This document shows, piece after piece, positions 24,785 through 36,504 of a stretch of DNA of 64,000 nucleotides. The DNA is taken from assembly GCA_030407005.1 (NCBI GenBank), contig JAUDYN010000002.1, positions 2,046,001-2,110,000 on the forward strand, in the 5' to 3' direction. The position numbers and the translations under genes were made by a program. The stretch's first letter is position 1. Every line of letters begins with the position of its first letter. The stretch comes from Desarmillaria ectypa (taxonomy: Eukaryota > Basidiomycota > Agaricomycetes > Agaricales > Physalacriaceae). A model generated the notes under the pieces. The model saw nothing but the letters and a program-made list of their open reading frames with translations, did not search any database and had not been told where the DNA came from.

Positions 24785-25797
24785 CTAAGGCTTGAACATC
24801 AAATCTGATCGCAAGACATATTTCGTTCCTTTGACCACTTCTGAACCTTCGTGCAGCAGACAGTCTTGACCGTGCCTGCAAGTAAACATCACGGTTAGGC
24901 AACATCGAGGGCAGAGAACTCGAATGGCAACGCACCGATGCAAGAGAGCTGTACCTCGATTGAGAGGAGCAACTGTAGTTCCATCACACCTGCATTTCTC
25001 ATCCTTGTAAAATATTGTCCAATGATGAGCGTCAGTGTTGGCAAGTCAAGCTACGAATCGAAGAAATACCTCGCCGCCCTGTACACCATCCTCGACCCCA
25101 GATAAATAGATTAAAAGGGTCCATTCAGATTTGGCACCTGTTATAGCATCTCGCACGGAATCGTCATAATGAGGGCTGAATACTATAATGATAGGTATTT
25201 CATGAAACTGGATCAACGGAACACGGCACTGACCCAAAATGCTGAGAGGGCGTATACTTATAGAAACGTATGTTGGAGTTGAAGGAGTGTGGTTCTCGAG
25301 CAGTGAGAGCAGAGCCAGATCTCTTGTCTGGCGCTGGCGGCGGAAACAGCGGGAGATGGGGAACAAGCAGCTCGTGTAGGCGTTGAGCGAAATCAGGAGA
25401 GGTTACACTGAAACGGTCTTATAGGGAATGATCAATTTTCTGGGCGCCCTAATAAATTAGAATATGTACTTACAGTTTACCCTTACCGCCTCTCCGCGCC
25501 GTTTTGGGGGCGTAAGTTCCAGAGGTAGGTTATCAATGAATTGTGCTATCGCCTTACATTCTGCAGCTGAAAGAAAATTCTATAAACGTTGTGAGTACTG
25601 TATGAGGCTGAAAGGTAGTTGCGTACGTCAACGAGAAGAATCTGATTCTCTAATAGCACTCGGCATTCAAGATGTCGTTTGGGGGAGATGTTTGGAAGGT
25701 CTATCGATATCCTTTTAGTAGAGGACGACAATTGTGCAGTAGTAGGTTGCTGCGTCCGCTTAGTGGACTTCTCTTGGGTGTTAGATTTTTTGGCCAT
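24785..25797 (-). CDS. 2-oxoglutarate-Fe(II) oxygenase (prolyl-hydroxylase-like)
   Basis: Non-haem iron dioxygenase of the P4H-like group. Exons on the minus strand are 25797-25627, 25579-25474, 25417-25234, 25175-25070, 25003-24936 and 24875-24785, giving 241 residues. The iron ligands are H156 and D158 in GPHYDDSVRD, whose first residues are joined by splicing, and a distal His near 220 in CLLHEGSEV. GTKYVLRSDLMF supplies the basic residue for 2-oxoglutarate. The core TLLIYLSGVEDGVQGGE is characteristic. The fourth intron (66 nt) removes the strand that usually follows GGE, so that junction is the weakest. No signal peptide; the substrate is unknown. Confidence 0.85.
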
Positions 25798-25899
25798 GTT
25801 GCGTGAACCAATTGTGATGGTAGTAACAAACTTCGTTGCGCAACGGTGGTGATGTCATCATGTTTTTTTATTATTTACGGACATATTTTCTTGGAAGGC

Positions 25900-27350
25900 C
25901 TACTCAGATACATATAACCCGGTAAGGAGGATAGCATTTGATATAAGTAAGATGATAGACGAGGCGTTGGTCGAAGGGAAAACATTCCATGCATACTCTA
26001 CGCCTACGAGAAGGACAAGCCTGTACGCATGATCAGCTTGTGCACCAACTGATTTGAAAAAATATGCACTTGACTATCAGAGGATATCGTGTCTTCCAAG
26101 CTAAAAAGGAGAGCTGTTGCGCATACCAACAATAGAACTGGTAGTGAAGGGACCTTGCGAAGAGGATACCAATGAGATTGGAAGTGAACAGAATAGTAGC
26201 AATAGCTAGGTCAATTTTAGTTTCGATAGAATAGATACAATCTTCGAGCTCACATTCCGCTGTCACTGGGATCAGACTTGCCGGAAGGGTAGGACGTCGC
26301 AAACCTCGTAAAAGGACCTGAGGCACTCCACCGTCCTGTTTACACCACCTGTTCCATCCAAAGGCAATGAGCGTACAGACGTGACCTAATAGCAGTGCCT
26401 TTCTCCACTGAGGGCTTAAAAATGTTTCTTCAGAGACCATCCGCCAGTTTACTGTCCACTTGTAGAGAAACACGCGCGACAGATCAAACGCCCCTTGAGC
26501 ATACTCTCTCCAGTTGTCTCGAATAAAAGGAAATGCAATAAGGACCTGGGTGGCGAAAATGACGAAGATATTTCGAATAGTGTAGAGAAATCCTCTTCTC
26601 TTGAACAAAATGACAAGAAGTCCCGGAAAATACAGTATTATCGACATCTTGACGGATAGTGCAACACTAGACAAAAACGATGAGAAGGAGCAACAAAACG
26701 AGGATGGCATACCTGAAGAAGAGGGTTCCAATATCATCGTTGCCCAACTGATACGCCAATACCGCTGCTTGCATGGCCACGACCGACCAGCAGTCATTGA
26801 ATAGACGCAGCACATAGATAGAATGGAGGCGTTTGCTCAAAGGCAGTAGGAGAACCACCCAATTTGACACCCTCGCCTGGCTGTAGATAGCGCATGACAA
26901 TACAAGGGAAAGCAAGTATAAGCCTGAGTAGATATACTGGGCTAGCTTGACGTTCTTTCCAGAGTCGCAGATAGAATGGAGAAATTGGTGAATGTAAACG
27001 TGTCCAGCCGGATAGCTATTATTTTGGTTATATCGGAACAACCTATGATTCATGTAGCGGACTCACACAAGAGGTCCTGTTGGGCCAGAGATTTGGGAGT
27101 AATCGCGTTGTCCCTTCATATATGTCTCAACTTGTATCATGTAGGTTTCCCAGTCAATCTCTGTATCTGAAGCAGTTGGTTAATTTAGTTCCACCGTGAA
27201 TAGTACCAATGACCCACAGGGAACAAAACGAACGATGAGACCGGTAAGAAAGGCATCTGAGGCAACTACAAGAACGGCAAGAATCCAAAAGTATCTGTTG
27301 TCGAAAAGCAGTGAATGTATTCGGTCAACTTGCAAGCGGAGGGTGGTCAT
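25900..27350 (-). CDS. ALG3: Dol-P-Man:Man5GlcNAc2-PP-Dol alpha-1,3-mannosyltransferase Alg3
   Basis: ER membrane enzyme that adds the first lumenal mannose to the lipid-linked oligosaccharide. Exons on the minus strand are 27350-27218, 27166-27067, 27015-26713, 26666-26254, 26205-26070 and 26020-25900, giving 401 residues. Family signatures are [12 protein letters not shown] after the first membrane helix, [36 protein letters not shown], and [19 protein letters not shown] followed by [16 protein letters not shown]. The C-terminal helix follows [10 protein letters not shown]. The last acceptor is placed at TACAG (26021) because only that restores the family sequence. Head-to-tail with the GH5 gene upstream. 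Confidence 0.94.
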
Positions 27351-27583
27351 CTCTAATCAAAAACGTGGCACCTGGCCTCGCGTGCTATGCAGTAACGCGT
27401 CAAACAACTTCAAATCGCAAATTTGCTTCAGTCTTTCACCCAGCGCGCCCATTTCATCAAGTCGTATTTTATCAAAGCCATTCAAACTAGACCTCTACTA
27501 TAGTATAGGGCGACAATTCAACAGTAAAATATTACATCGCAACAAGGCCTCATCATATCCTGTAGTGAAAATGCGTCTTTCCT

Positions 27584-29545
27584 TCAAAGTGGACATTGGT
27601 CTGACACCATCTGTTCCCCAGCCAAAAGCCCCTTTACGAATAACGTGCGATAGGTATCACCCCTGTCCCCTCCAAAGATGTCCGTGATGTATTGCTGAAC
27701 GTAGCTCAGTTTAGAGTCGTACATAGCGAACTTCTGCGCCGTCGCTAAACCATCACAAAATCCGCTTGTTTCCTCATCTCCCTGGCCGCTTCTTGGTACA
27801 GAATAGTCATATTTCCAGGCATCCTGAGTCATAGTATCCGTTTGGTTTTGCATAAGGTCGCATCCGAGGAGGTCCATTTCGTTTGTTGTATGTGATAGCA
27901 TGCCCTCGACCGACTGGATAAGTTGATCCGTCAAAGGTCCGCTGCAAAAGGGAAAGAAAGTCGACGGTAGGCAGTTCCCGACGACAGCTCGAAAACACCA
28001 TCCTCGATCACCCATGCAATTCTCTTTCTTGTAAGCTACATCTCGTTGAGTCTAAAGTAACATGGGCTCCTGACAGAAGAAACTCACACCAAAATGACCA
28101 TCCTGCGACAGCATCATTGAAAGCTTGCATTTGTGCGGTGCAGAACTCTCTTCGAGACGAGTTTGAATCGCTTTCGTTCCCAAGGCTTTCCGGAGTTAGC
28201 GCACAGGACCATTCCCCGACATAAAGGTTTGCATGTTGATGGTATGAAGCGTTGGAGAGCATGTCGTGTACTTGTGCTTTGATGTCAGCCGTGTGAGACG
28301 AAGCAGGTTCGGAGGCGTCCGAGGGTGTATAAACAAAGTACTGATGACTGTCTTGTACGACAAAATCGCTTCTCTGAGAGACGAAATCACTGTAACGGTC
28401 AAGATTGAATCCATCGTGGATGTAGAGGGGAAGTCTTGTGGTACTTGAAGATACGTTCCTTATCATATCTATCGTCTCCGTATCTAGAAGAAATCTTGAG
28501 TATGTTTATCAACTTTGTTGAATCTGCTTGACTCACAAAAGCGAACTAGGTCGTCACTATCCTCAGGTTCGTTGAGAAGTTCTATGCCAACGAAATTGGT
28601 CACTGGCGCTTGATCAGAATCGCAAATATGCGTGGAAATGTATGAGCGTACCGTTGCAGAGTTGCTTTGCGAGAAATACCAAAACTTCCTGTGTCTTCGC
28701 CCGATTATTCGGCTCAGAAAACATCCTCGTCTGCCCATCAGAGATACCAGAATGTGGTTGCCCATTTTGACTTCCTGGCGCTCCGTGTAGATCAAGCAGA
28801 ATGCCGATGCCGTATCGTAACGCCCATTGAAACGCCTGTATCACTCTCGACCACGCATTCTCATAGACCTTCGAGAATGGGGAAAAGGGTGTACCCATAC
28901 AAAAATTCGGTCCGAGACTCCAATATCCTATCGGCAAGCGCACTGTGTTGATTCCCAGATTTGCCATATACTCGAAATCATCCTCGGTGATGAACGTGTC
29001 CCAGTGTTGTTCCAGAAGTGACTGAGCATCAGCAATTGAGTCGCAGCCAGACGCAATGTCATATTCAGATATCTGTTTTCCAGAAGCCTGCCTAAATACA
29101 GAGGGCGTCATCCATTGCTCGAGAACCAACCTGGAATTTGTCATATATCACGTCAGGAAGAAGGAAAAAGGGATCGCTACCATGAGCCTAGATTGACAGA
29201 AAATTGTCGTCGATAGCGGTATATGTCCGCCTTTTGATAATCGAACGAAGGAAATTTCGGCTGTGAACACTGAGAATCCTCACAAAATGGCGTATCGGAA
29301 AGTCCAGGATCTGCCAGCTTCGGCGTGAATCCAGTAGGTACCGAGAAAAACATGGTTGACTCTGTTTGATTGTCTTTGTCCAGCTCCGTGTCTCGATAAG
29401 AGATATTTGAGGCATCAAAAGAGTAAGAGTCATATGTTCCGTCAAGAGCTACTTCCCGAGAAGACAAGACAGAATCCGAAGAACTAACGGAACTCTGAAG
29501 GATTGACCAGAGAAGACAAGCGAAGAAATGAACTCGAGTAACCAT
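27584..29545 (-). CDS. Secreted GH5 exo-beta-1,3-glucanase-like hydrolase
   Basis: Glycoside hydrolase family 5 enzyme of the fungal exo-1,3-beta-glucanase type, acting on wall glucan. Exons on the minus strand are 29545-29181, 29130-28652, 28608-28537, 28483-28088 and 28035-27584, giving 587 residues. An N-terminal signal peptide is visible (HFFACLLWSILQSSVSS). Domain landmarks are VNLGSWLVLEQWMTPS, TVRLPIGYW, DLHGAPGSQNG, the acid/base Glu in LLNEPE, and the nucleophile Glu in YVGEWS. GWSFWSYKKEN closes the barrel. About 140 Cys-containing residues follow the barrel. A propeptide-like Ser/Thr/Asp-rich stretch of about 90 residues precedes it. Confidence 0.87.
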
Positions 29546-29698
29546 CAAAGCAGAGCGAGATTAGAAAAGCGAACAACTCGAGAAGCGACGAGGCTTGTTT
29601 GCAAGTCCGATGAAAGAAACCAAATAAGTTCAGTTGGTCCGAGTTAGGCTGCCGGCTACTTGGTCCGGCCAAAAGTAACCCTGAACCTAACACTCACA

Positions 29699-30414
29699 AT
29701 GCAACGTCGCCATCCGCTTCCCGACACTCACCCCGAACTTTCAATATACAAGTCCAAGGGATTCCATGAGTATCGGATAGAAAGTACACGGAAGTGCTGG
29801 CGCATCAAGGATGGTAGTTATAGATGGCCGTGGCGGGAGACAGTAGAAATAGGTCTATTGTCAATACTCTGGCGAGTCGTACGTCCTCACGGCCTGCCTA
29901 CTTCATGTCGAATCTAACTATACTTGAAGGCACTGAATTCAAACTGGAATTACTTTGTGTTTGCCATCCCTACCATTCTTTTTCTATGGCACAAGTGCTC
30001 ACAAGTCGTCTCCGGTACACCCTCTGATGGCTTTGAGACTTCCAAGTGATAATTTCGGGCTCTTTAGAATCCATCATCGTCATTCCTCCCCATGGTGTAC
30101 AACTCGAAACGCGGTTCGGATTTCAGACCTTGACAATAAATGTTACTCGACGGTTCATCCCTCTAGCTACTCTTCGTGATGTAGTCATCAACGAGGGTCT
30201 TTATGGCTGGAATGTACGCTACTACCTTGCTGCAGTTGTTCAAGATAGGTCTGGAGCTATGTCTCTGGCAGTCATTTTCGAGGTGAGCCACAATTATCAA
30301 CGCATGCTCTGCTCGGTACTGATCTTATGCTAGAACATTTTGCCACGATTTCCTGTCCTCCTAGAGATTTACAAAGGTGTTCATGATGTATTATCAAATG
30401 CGTGCATAAATTAG
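29699..30414 (+). CDS. GPI15: GPI-GlcNAc transferase subunit H (PIG-H / Gpi15)
   Basis: Subunit of the ER complex that transfers GlcNAc to phosphatidylinositol, the first step of GPI anchor synthesis. Exons are 29699-29878, 29930-30014, 30068-30282 and 30334-30414, giving 186 residues, the usual size. Two hydrophobic segments (EIGLLSILWRVAL and NYFVFAIPTILFLW) form the membrane hairpin. The conserved PIG-H domain follows: IPPHGVQLETRFGF, RRFIPLATLRDVVINEG, WNVRYYLAAVVQD, and LPRFPVLLEIYKG. Divergent from the GH5 gene, with 153 bp between starts. Confidence 0.93.
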
Positions 30415-30504
30415 ACCAACGTATTTATACCTGGGTATAATAATGCTTTTTGAAAAGCAGGAAACTTAAAAAAGCTGTCCGAACGATGTCCCAGACATCA
30501 ATAA

Positions 30505-33500
30505 TCAAGCGAGGTGGGCACCCTCTTCACTTTCATAGGCACTAAGAAGGTCATCATAGCCCTCGTCGTCTCCTTCCTCAGCAGCACTATCTCTCGTTCG
30601 TCTCGCCGCCTTGGCGGTATCAGTTGACACCTCTCTGGTGCGAGATTCAGTAGAGATCTTTCTCGTCCTTGCTTCGTTGCTGTCCCCATTTCCATCTGAA
30701 GAAGCCCTTCGTGGTCTTCGAACCTTTGTTGATGGAATATCATCCCCTTCGAAGCTTGACGCCTTCGGAGTGTAGACAGTATCTTCTTCAGGCCACTCTA
30801 CACTCAACGAACTCCCAGTCTGATCCGGCTGACTTTGTCTACGGGTGGCATCCCGAATACGAAGAGGTGGAGGGCGAGATGGCTGACGCCGCCGAGAGCG
30901 TACTCTTGAGCTTCGTGAGGGTGCATCTGCGATTGACGAATCAGATGTGTCGTCTACATAATGAGTGGGAGGAGGGGTCTTCTTCCGAACGATTTTTTTC
31001 GGTTGGGGTGGAGGTTCTAGAGGGACGATGTCAAAGGAATCATTGGGGGCGGAGGGGTCGGTGATACCTGGCCCATTGTCATGAAGCGAAACGCCGATAG
31101 GTGTTTTTGGAGGCGGAGGTGAGGACAAAGGAGGTGAATCGGCTGAATCGACTCGGCCCCAGCCATTGGCATCACCGGATTTGAGTACAATGTCTCCTTG
31201 AGAGCTAAAAGAAAGCACTTGAATGTTTCGGTCCGGCGAAGCTGTTGTTGATGAAACTGAAGCCTGCCGTGAAGACGGAACTCTGAAGGTTGGAGCCATG
31301 GGGGACACAGATCTCCGATTCAGAGGAATTCGTCTACTGGAGCCTCCTGTGTCAGATTCATTGTCTGAACGAGTAGCTCTCAGAAGAGCATCTGACGCTG
31401 AGAGAGAAGACACTGAAGACTGAGATTCTCTGTGGATCGTACGCTGTCCTTTTGCTCTCCGAACGTCACTCCATTCATCAGCTCCAGGTTGGGAAGTGAC
31501 TGAAGGCGGACGATTGCTACTTCGACTAGTGATTAGAGAAGAGGAATTGAGAAGTAACGGACGCGGCCCGGTTTTTCGCGCCGGCTGACTGCGAGTTAAG
31601 GAAGACAACGACGCTTGTAGATTCTTCGTTCTGTTTATCAAAGAGGGTGTACTCTCAGGTGTGGGTTCACGAGCTGGACTTTTGGGAGCGGAAAGTGCAG
31701 CCTGAGGTTCCTCCGGAAAGACAATACTGTCATGCGGTGGACGGAAATAAGCTGGTCTGGTGGGTGGGGAATATACGCCTGAACGGTCCGGGCCAGGCAA
31801 GGAAACACGTCGTGGTCCTTCAACTTTCTTGGGAGAGCCGCCTTCTTGAGAACGCGGAGATGTGTGTTTGGCAATAGCACTGGGTGTTTCCGTTCCAGCG
31901 CGCCACGACCCTGTTAAAGCCTTCGCTCGCCAATTAGTGCTAACTTTCGCAAGCGCAGCAGCAGCATCCGAATCCTTCAGTTTTTCGGCATAATCCCACA
32001 ACCGCGTAGATGCAGGAATGTAGGACGTCGAAGATGCTTTTTCCTCTGCTGTTGCGGGCGAAGGCGAAGCTGAGGTCGGCAATGGAGATGGAGGAGCAGT
32101 CGCAGGAGAAATTGGCGACGGTGGCGGCTCCATTGCTGATTGATTTGTGATACCTCTCCACACCGTGGAAGCCAAGCGAGATGTAATACCAGGATTAAGA
32201 CCTTCGGTGGGTCTCTCCGTCTCATTGCCATCATCAGGCAAAGGCTCATCGTCGCTGTCCGATGCATCAGGCGACCTTTCCGGAGACGCTATTTGATTCG
32301 TGAAGCCCTTCCACATCGTCACTCTGATACGAGCGCCTAGACTCAGTTGGTGATCCTTCGCAGCTTTTGACTCCTCTTCCCGTCTGTGCAGCAGGTCGAA
32401 AGCTGCCTGCATTATGGTATCTATGCCCCCCGCAGACGCAATTGGATAATGATGCAGCAGTGACATTCCCTCGACAAATGCATTACCCAGTTCCCAGGGA
32501 TGTAGCGGGGAAGGAGGCGGCACAGTTTCGACTTCCTGTGCCCACAGACCTGGAGATCGGTGACCGCTCTTTCCCAACCTTCGCAATTGCATTAGTTAGG
32601 AAGATGAACGAAAGGACATGATTACGCCTACCGAAACAACGCGACCCGTGCGCGAATGAGCATCGCAGTGCATATATCAATAAGGAACTCGAGTCTCGGG
32701 CTAGCATTTCGTTGTCGGGCTTCGCGAGAAAAGATACCATCCCAAGCAACGAGAACTGAGTTGTAGGATAGTGTCTGCGTCAATAGGGGGGCAAGCCATC
32801 GACTAAGGATATAATGAGTCCTGAGATCGCTTGAAGTATTGAGCTCAACTTACTACGAGAAATGGGGCAAGGCAGGACTCAATCCTTTGCTCTCCTATAA
32901 ACGATTGTACTTGAGTGATTTAGGACACTAATATAGGTAGAAATGGCTCACCAGACTGTAGCGGAGATCTGAATCTGCCCATGCTAATCGGTCTCCAAAT
33001 TTTTTCATCCATACGGTGCTCCCTTCTTCGTCTTCCAGCTCAGAAAACTCCCCAACAACAGCTTCAAAAAGCCAAAATGTGTCAGCCTCAGCATGAGCAA
33101 TGTCTTCCGGTTCGATCTCTTGTGTGAGGACAGAGTATAGAGGAACGAGTAAGTTTGGAATGTGGGGGGATAAATTTCCGGGATTAATGGCGGAATGTAT
33201 GTAAAGAAGGCGATATAGAGCTGACATGTGTTTTGAATGGGCTTTTCCCTCACTCAACGACTTCGATACGAATAGAGTGGGAGGTATATTCGACCGCCGT
33301 ATTGAAAAGGTTCCTTGCGAGGAATCCTCGTTTATAGCCGTCTCCGTTTCGGATTCAAGACGAATCTCAGGAATGTCTATTGAGGCTGAAGGAGATTGAA
33401 CAGCCTTGATCGCTTCCAACCGGCGATCTAGATTGCTTGCACAGAATATTCTGGCTTCCTCAGGACAAAAATCATTCAATGGACACAACGGAGAAGATTC

Positions 33501-34091
33501 TGGCTCGTCCACAAGACAGGCAAAGAGGTCTGGAGGGACGCGAGATAATTGTTTGGAAACGTTCTCCAAGGCTGTGTCCAGAACAGAAAGTGGCGTTGTA
33601 GGAGGTTCAGGTACGTTCAATGGTTCCAGCAGTCGACGGACTAGATCCTGTGGGAGAAGATGAGAAAGTGCGCGTTTACATATCTTTTAAAAATCACTTG
33701 CATAATAACTCTTGCGTTGATTGCCTATTTCCTTGCTCCATGAAGATTTCAAGACAGGAAGGATGCCAAAGAAGAGCCTTTAAACTGGTCAGAATAGATT
33801 AATACAAGGACGTTCGATATCGAAGACTTACTTCCATATCCGTGGGCGCAGCCACGGCGGCTGGTCGGGTATACCTTAATGTATGGCGGTGAACATGAAT
33901 AATACAATTATTGACGCACGCATACCTCGAGAACACAATTTATTCAATCGAGGGATGTCCACAAGAGGAGAAGAATCAGAAGCCAAAATCTCGGACAGTT
34001 CATTTATTCTGGATCGAAGTAGTCTCAGTGAGGGCACAATGAACAAAGAAAGGCCGCGGACATATCCTGCCTCGGAGGTTCTGACGTCCAT
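30505..34091 (-). CDS. Divergent TBC-domain (TBC1D13-like) protein with long disordered tail
   Basis: Rab-GAP-family fold of the TBC1D13 type. Exons on the minus strand are 34091-33926, 33874-33832, 33777-33702, 33647-32952, 32894-32854, 32802-32632 and 32578-30505, giving 1088 residues. TBC landmarks: SRGIPDQPPWLRPRIWK, HAEADTFWLFEAVVGEF, RWLAPLLTQTL and SVLVAWDGIFS, ending near residue 400. Where TBC1D13 proteins carry a YxQ glutamine finger after NPG, this one reads INPGNLSPHIPNLLVP, and I see no clear IxxDxxR arginine-finger motif, so GAP activity is doubtful. The tail of about 600 residues is Ser/Pro/Arg-rich with a repeated W(K/R)G(F/I)TNQ motif. Intron 3 has a GC donor. The start overlaps the end of IST1. 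Confidence 0.8.
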
Positions 34092-34816
34092 GCGACGCCA
34101 AACATTTTGGCAATTGTCGTTAGATACATATCAAGGTTTGCAGAGGTTGGTGGGGGAGAAGAAAGGGACTTCAAAACCTTTGACTATCATCAGCACGGAC
34201 ACGGCACGGACAGAGAGTCCTACATACACGAGGCGACACGTAATTATCGCGATTGGTCGTGGCAGAACGTGCAAAATCATGACCTAGACGCTGAACAAGG
34301 AAATCCCGGACGATGTGAATATCTGAATCATGGTTCTTGATCAGTATTCTGGCAACGAACAGCTGACGTGCCTTTGGAATCCACGTATGGCGCGGAGAAG
34401 ATGATGGTCGAAGCAGCTTCAACTATGACTGGACTCTGTGAATTGCTACGATGCACATTGGTCAAGACGTTGAAGCTCCAGCCAGTCAGACGCACTTGTG
34501 TTCCAATTCCTGGAAATGCTCCAACAAAAGACTCGAATACATTGCTAGCATCTCAAGCACATCACCCGTCGCATCCTCTTCAATGAGCTTTTGTGCCTTT
34601 GCCCGTGCGAGAACAATGTTGCCTTGCTGTAATAAAGTGGCAATGTCCCGTCGAGTAATGCTGGATTTAGAGTCATTTCTTTCTTGAAGCTGCCCAAGCC
34701 GCTGTCCAGTGAGCCGCAGTTGGTACTGGGGCGTGTGTATTAGATTAGATGTCAAGAGGCCACGATCAGGCAGAACAGACCTTGACAGCATTCGGGTCCC
34801 ATTTGTCGTTAGACAT
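34025..34816 (-). CDS. IST1: IST1-like ESCRT-III regulator
   Basis: Ist1 family proteins bind Vps4 and ESCRT-III in multivesicular body sorting. Exons on the minus strand are 34816-34781, 34725-34496, 34445-34372, 34322-34228 and 34177-34025, giving 195 residues. The IST1 domain is clear: LRLTGQRLGQLQERND, RRDIATLLQQGNIVLARAKA, VIVEAASTIIFSAPYVDSK, IHIVRDFLVQRLGHDFA, and LTTIAKMFGVAW. The intron between VDSK and DIH needs a GC donor (GCACGT) to keep the family sequence. The protein ends soon after the domain, with no MIM-type tail visible. Its last 67 nt overlap the predicted start of the TBC gene in another frame. Confidence 0.87.
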
Positions 34817-35160
34817 GACTTGTCGTGAAAACGTGCGAAGAGACAGCGGTCACTCCGGGTGGCACCGTTGGACAAGTCGAACCACCGTTGGACTTCGAAA
34901 ACCTTGCAGATTTCGTAGACAGTCAAGTCCTCCAACCGGCATAAAAACACCCCCAGTCCTTTGGATTTTGCATAGCTTTGTCACGTGTGGGTATAAATAC
35001 CCCACCAGCCCTTAGTGCTCAAGCGCTCAGATCTCAGAGTGGCAGCAGAGTGACTTGCACGTTACATGGCATTCTACTAAGCGAATTATATATAAGAATA
35101 CATGTCTATAATACTATTTACGGCTTCTGACTAAAAGTTTCTATCTCACACCGCTATCAG
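34817..35160. other. Intergenic region upstream of IST1
   Basis: A gap of 344 bp between the end of the membrane-protein gene and the start of IST1, both on the minus strand. A TATATATA string at 35087-35095 lies on the far side from IST1. I see no coding segment or RNA gene here. Confidence 0.4.
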
Positions 35161-36504
35161 TCACGACAGGCGGACCGAACTAATCTGACTAGCACCCTGA
35201 GAGCTTGCAATTGTACAGGAGACAGAAGAACGGACTCCGCTCGGGCCTGGTAATTTTGCACCATACGCGCTAGGTCGCGGCATCCTTGGGGGCCGAGAGG
35301 ATGCCAAGGGGGAAGGACCGGAAATGTAGAGAGATTGCCTAGGCACCGTAGATTGGATAGACTTCGGGCGCCGCACATCCTGTCCAGATATCCTTTGTGG
35401 CTGTGAAGACAACGATTGATCTGGAATGGGGAATGACCTCGGAACCGTAACATGGATGCTCGAAGACGTCGGACGGTACACCTCCCGTGATGTCCCTGCC
35501 ATGGTTTGGGTTGACATCTGAGCTCCTCCGAGATACATCGTACTCGAAGACCAAGGACGGTATACCTCCTGCTGCGACATTCTAGCCAGAGTAGGACTTG
35601 GGATGGAAACACGATGTCCCGCAGTGGTTACTGACGACTGGGGACGGTATTCCGACATTGAAGGTGTCGAATCACGACCGATGGAGTCCATCACCTCCTC
35701 GTCAATCAATTCAACCCTAGAAGGTTTGTCTGCCGACGCTCGACTGCGATATACAAACACAATAAGACCGATGACATAGATGATCACTGTCAAGTAGGTC
35801 TAGAATTAAATCAAGCCATGCAATGTAAATATTGGCTCACCATGTGCCGTGACGATCCAGCTTAATGCAAGGATGTATATATTGAACAGTCTGCATTGTT
35901 CCCTTTGCATGGCATCTAATATAGAACGTCAAGACGGCCCGGTGATAGCAAGTCATCACTAACTCACTCGCAGGACAGACGTAACGAGGAAACCAATAAG
36001 TGAACGTTGTATCAGTGCCTATAAAGGGACTGTCAATATAACCGTGGGTCGATGAGATAGGTATCAAATGTACTGATATGAATGGCCAGAAGAAACAAAA
36101 ATCGGATGGCATCAAGCCACGGCCTAAACGACACCAGTATTCTTCAAACATTGGCTAGATTCAGCATCGTACTGGAAAAATCAATCGGAGGAGGTGGACG
36201 CACAGGATCGGAAGCATAATTACAGTAACAGTATGTGTCAAGAGCATTAGAATGATCATATAGCCTGGAACACCTCAGCGACCAGTTAAGGAGGACGATA
36301 AAGAACGTTCGTACGTTCCGAAGAGACCGTCGTATCCCATTGCATAAAGATTTGGATGCAGAAAAGTATGATGGCCAGCAAGCTAAGGAATGAGATCAGG
36401 CCTGTTGTAGGTGGTAAGTGACGTGCGAAAAAGCAGCATGTTGACATACCAAGCCCGATAGCCCTAATTTTCAGAAAAGCAGGAGAATAATCCATATTCG
36501 TCAT
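35161..36504 (-). CDS. Multi-pass membrane protein with repeat-rich cytosolic tail
   Basis: Not assigned to a named family. Exons on the minus strand are 36504-36450, 36401-36315, 36273-36200, 36154-35968, 35915-35841 and 35786-35161, giving 367 residues in a closed frame. Four hydrophobic segments are visible: GLISFLSLLAIILFCIQIF, YMIILMLLTHTVTVIMLPIL, FCFFWPFISVHLIPI and LSWIVTAHVIIYVIGLIVFV. Between the last two is FPRYVCP, which looks like a conserved loop. The Ser/Pro-rich tail of about 190 residues repeats YRPxSS three times, and a related RRPKS follows. The third intron (donor GTCCAC) is the least certain. The start could lie upstream if an exon was missed. Confidence 0.62.

Noticed and set aside
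31223..31423. Plus-strand open frames within the tail of the TBC gene
   Set aside because: Shadows of a Ser/Arg/Pro-rich coding sequence on the minus strand.
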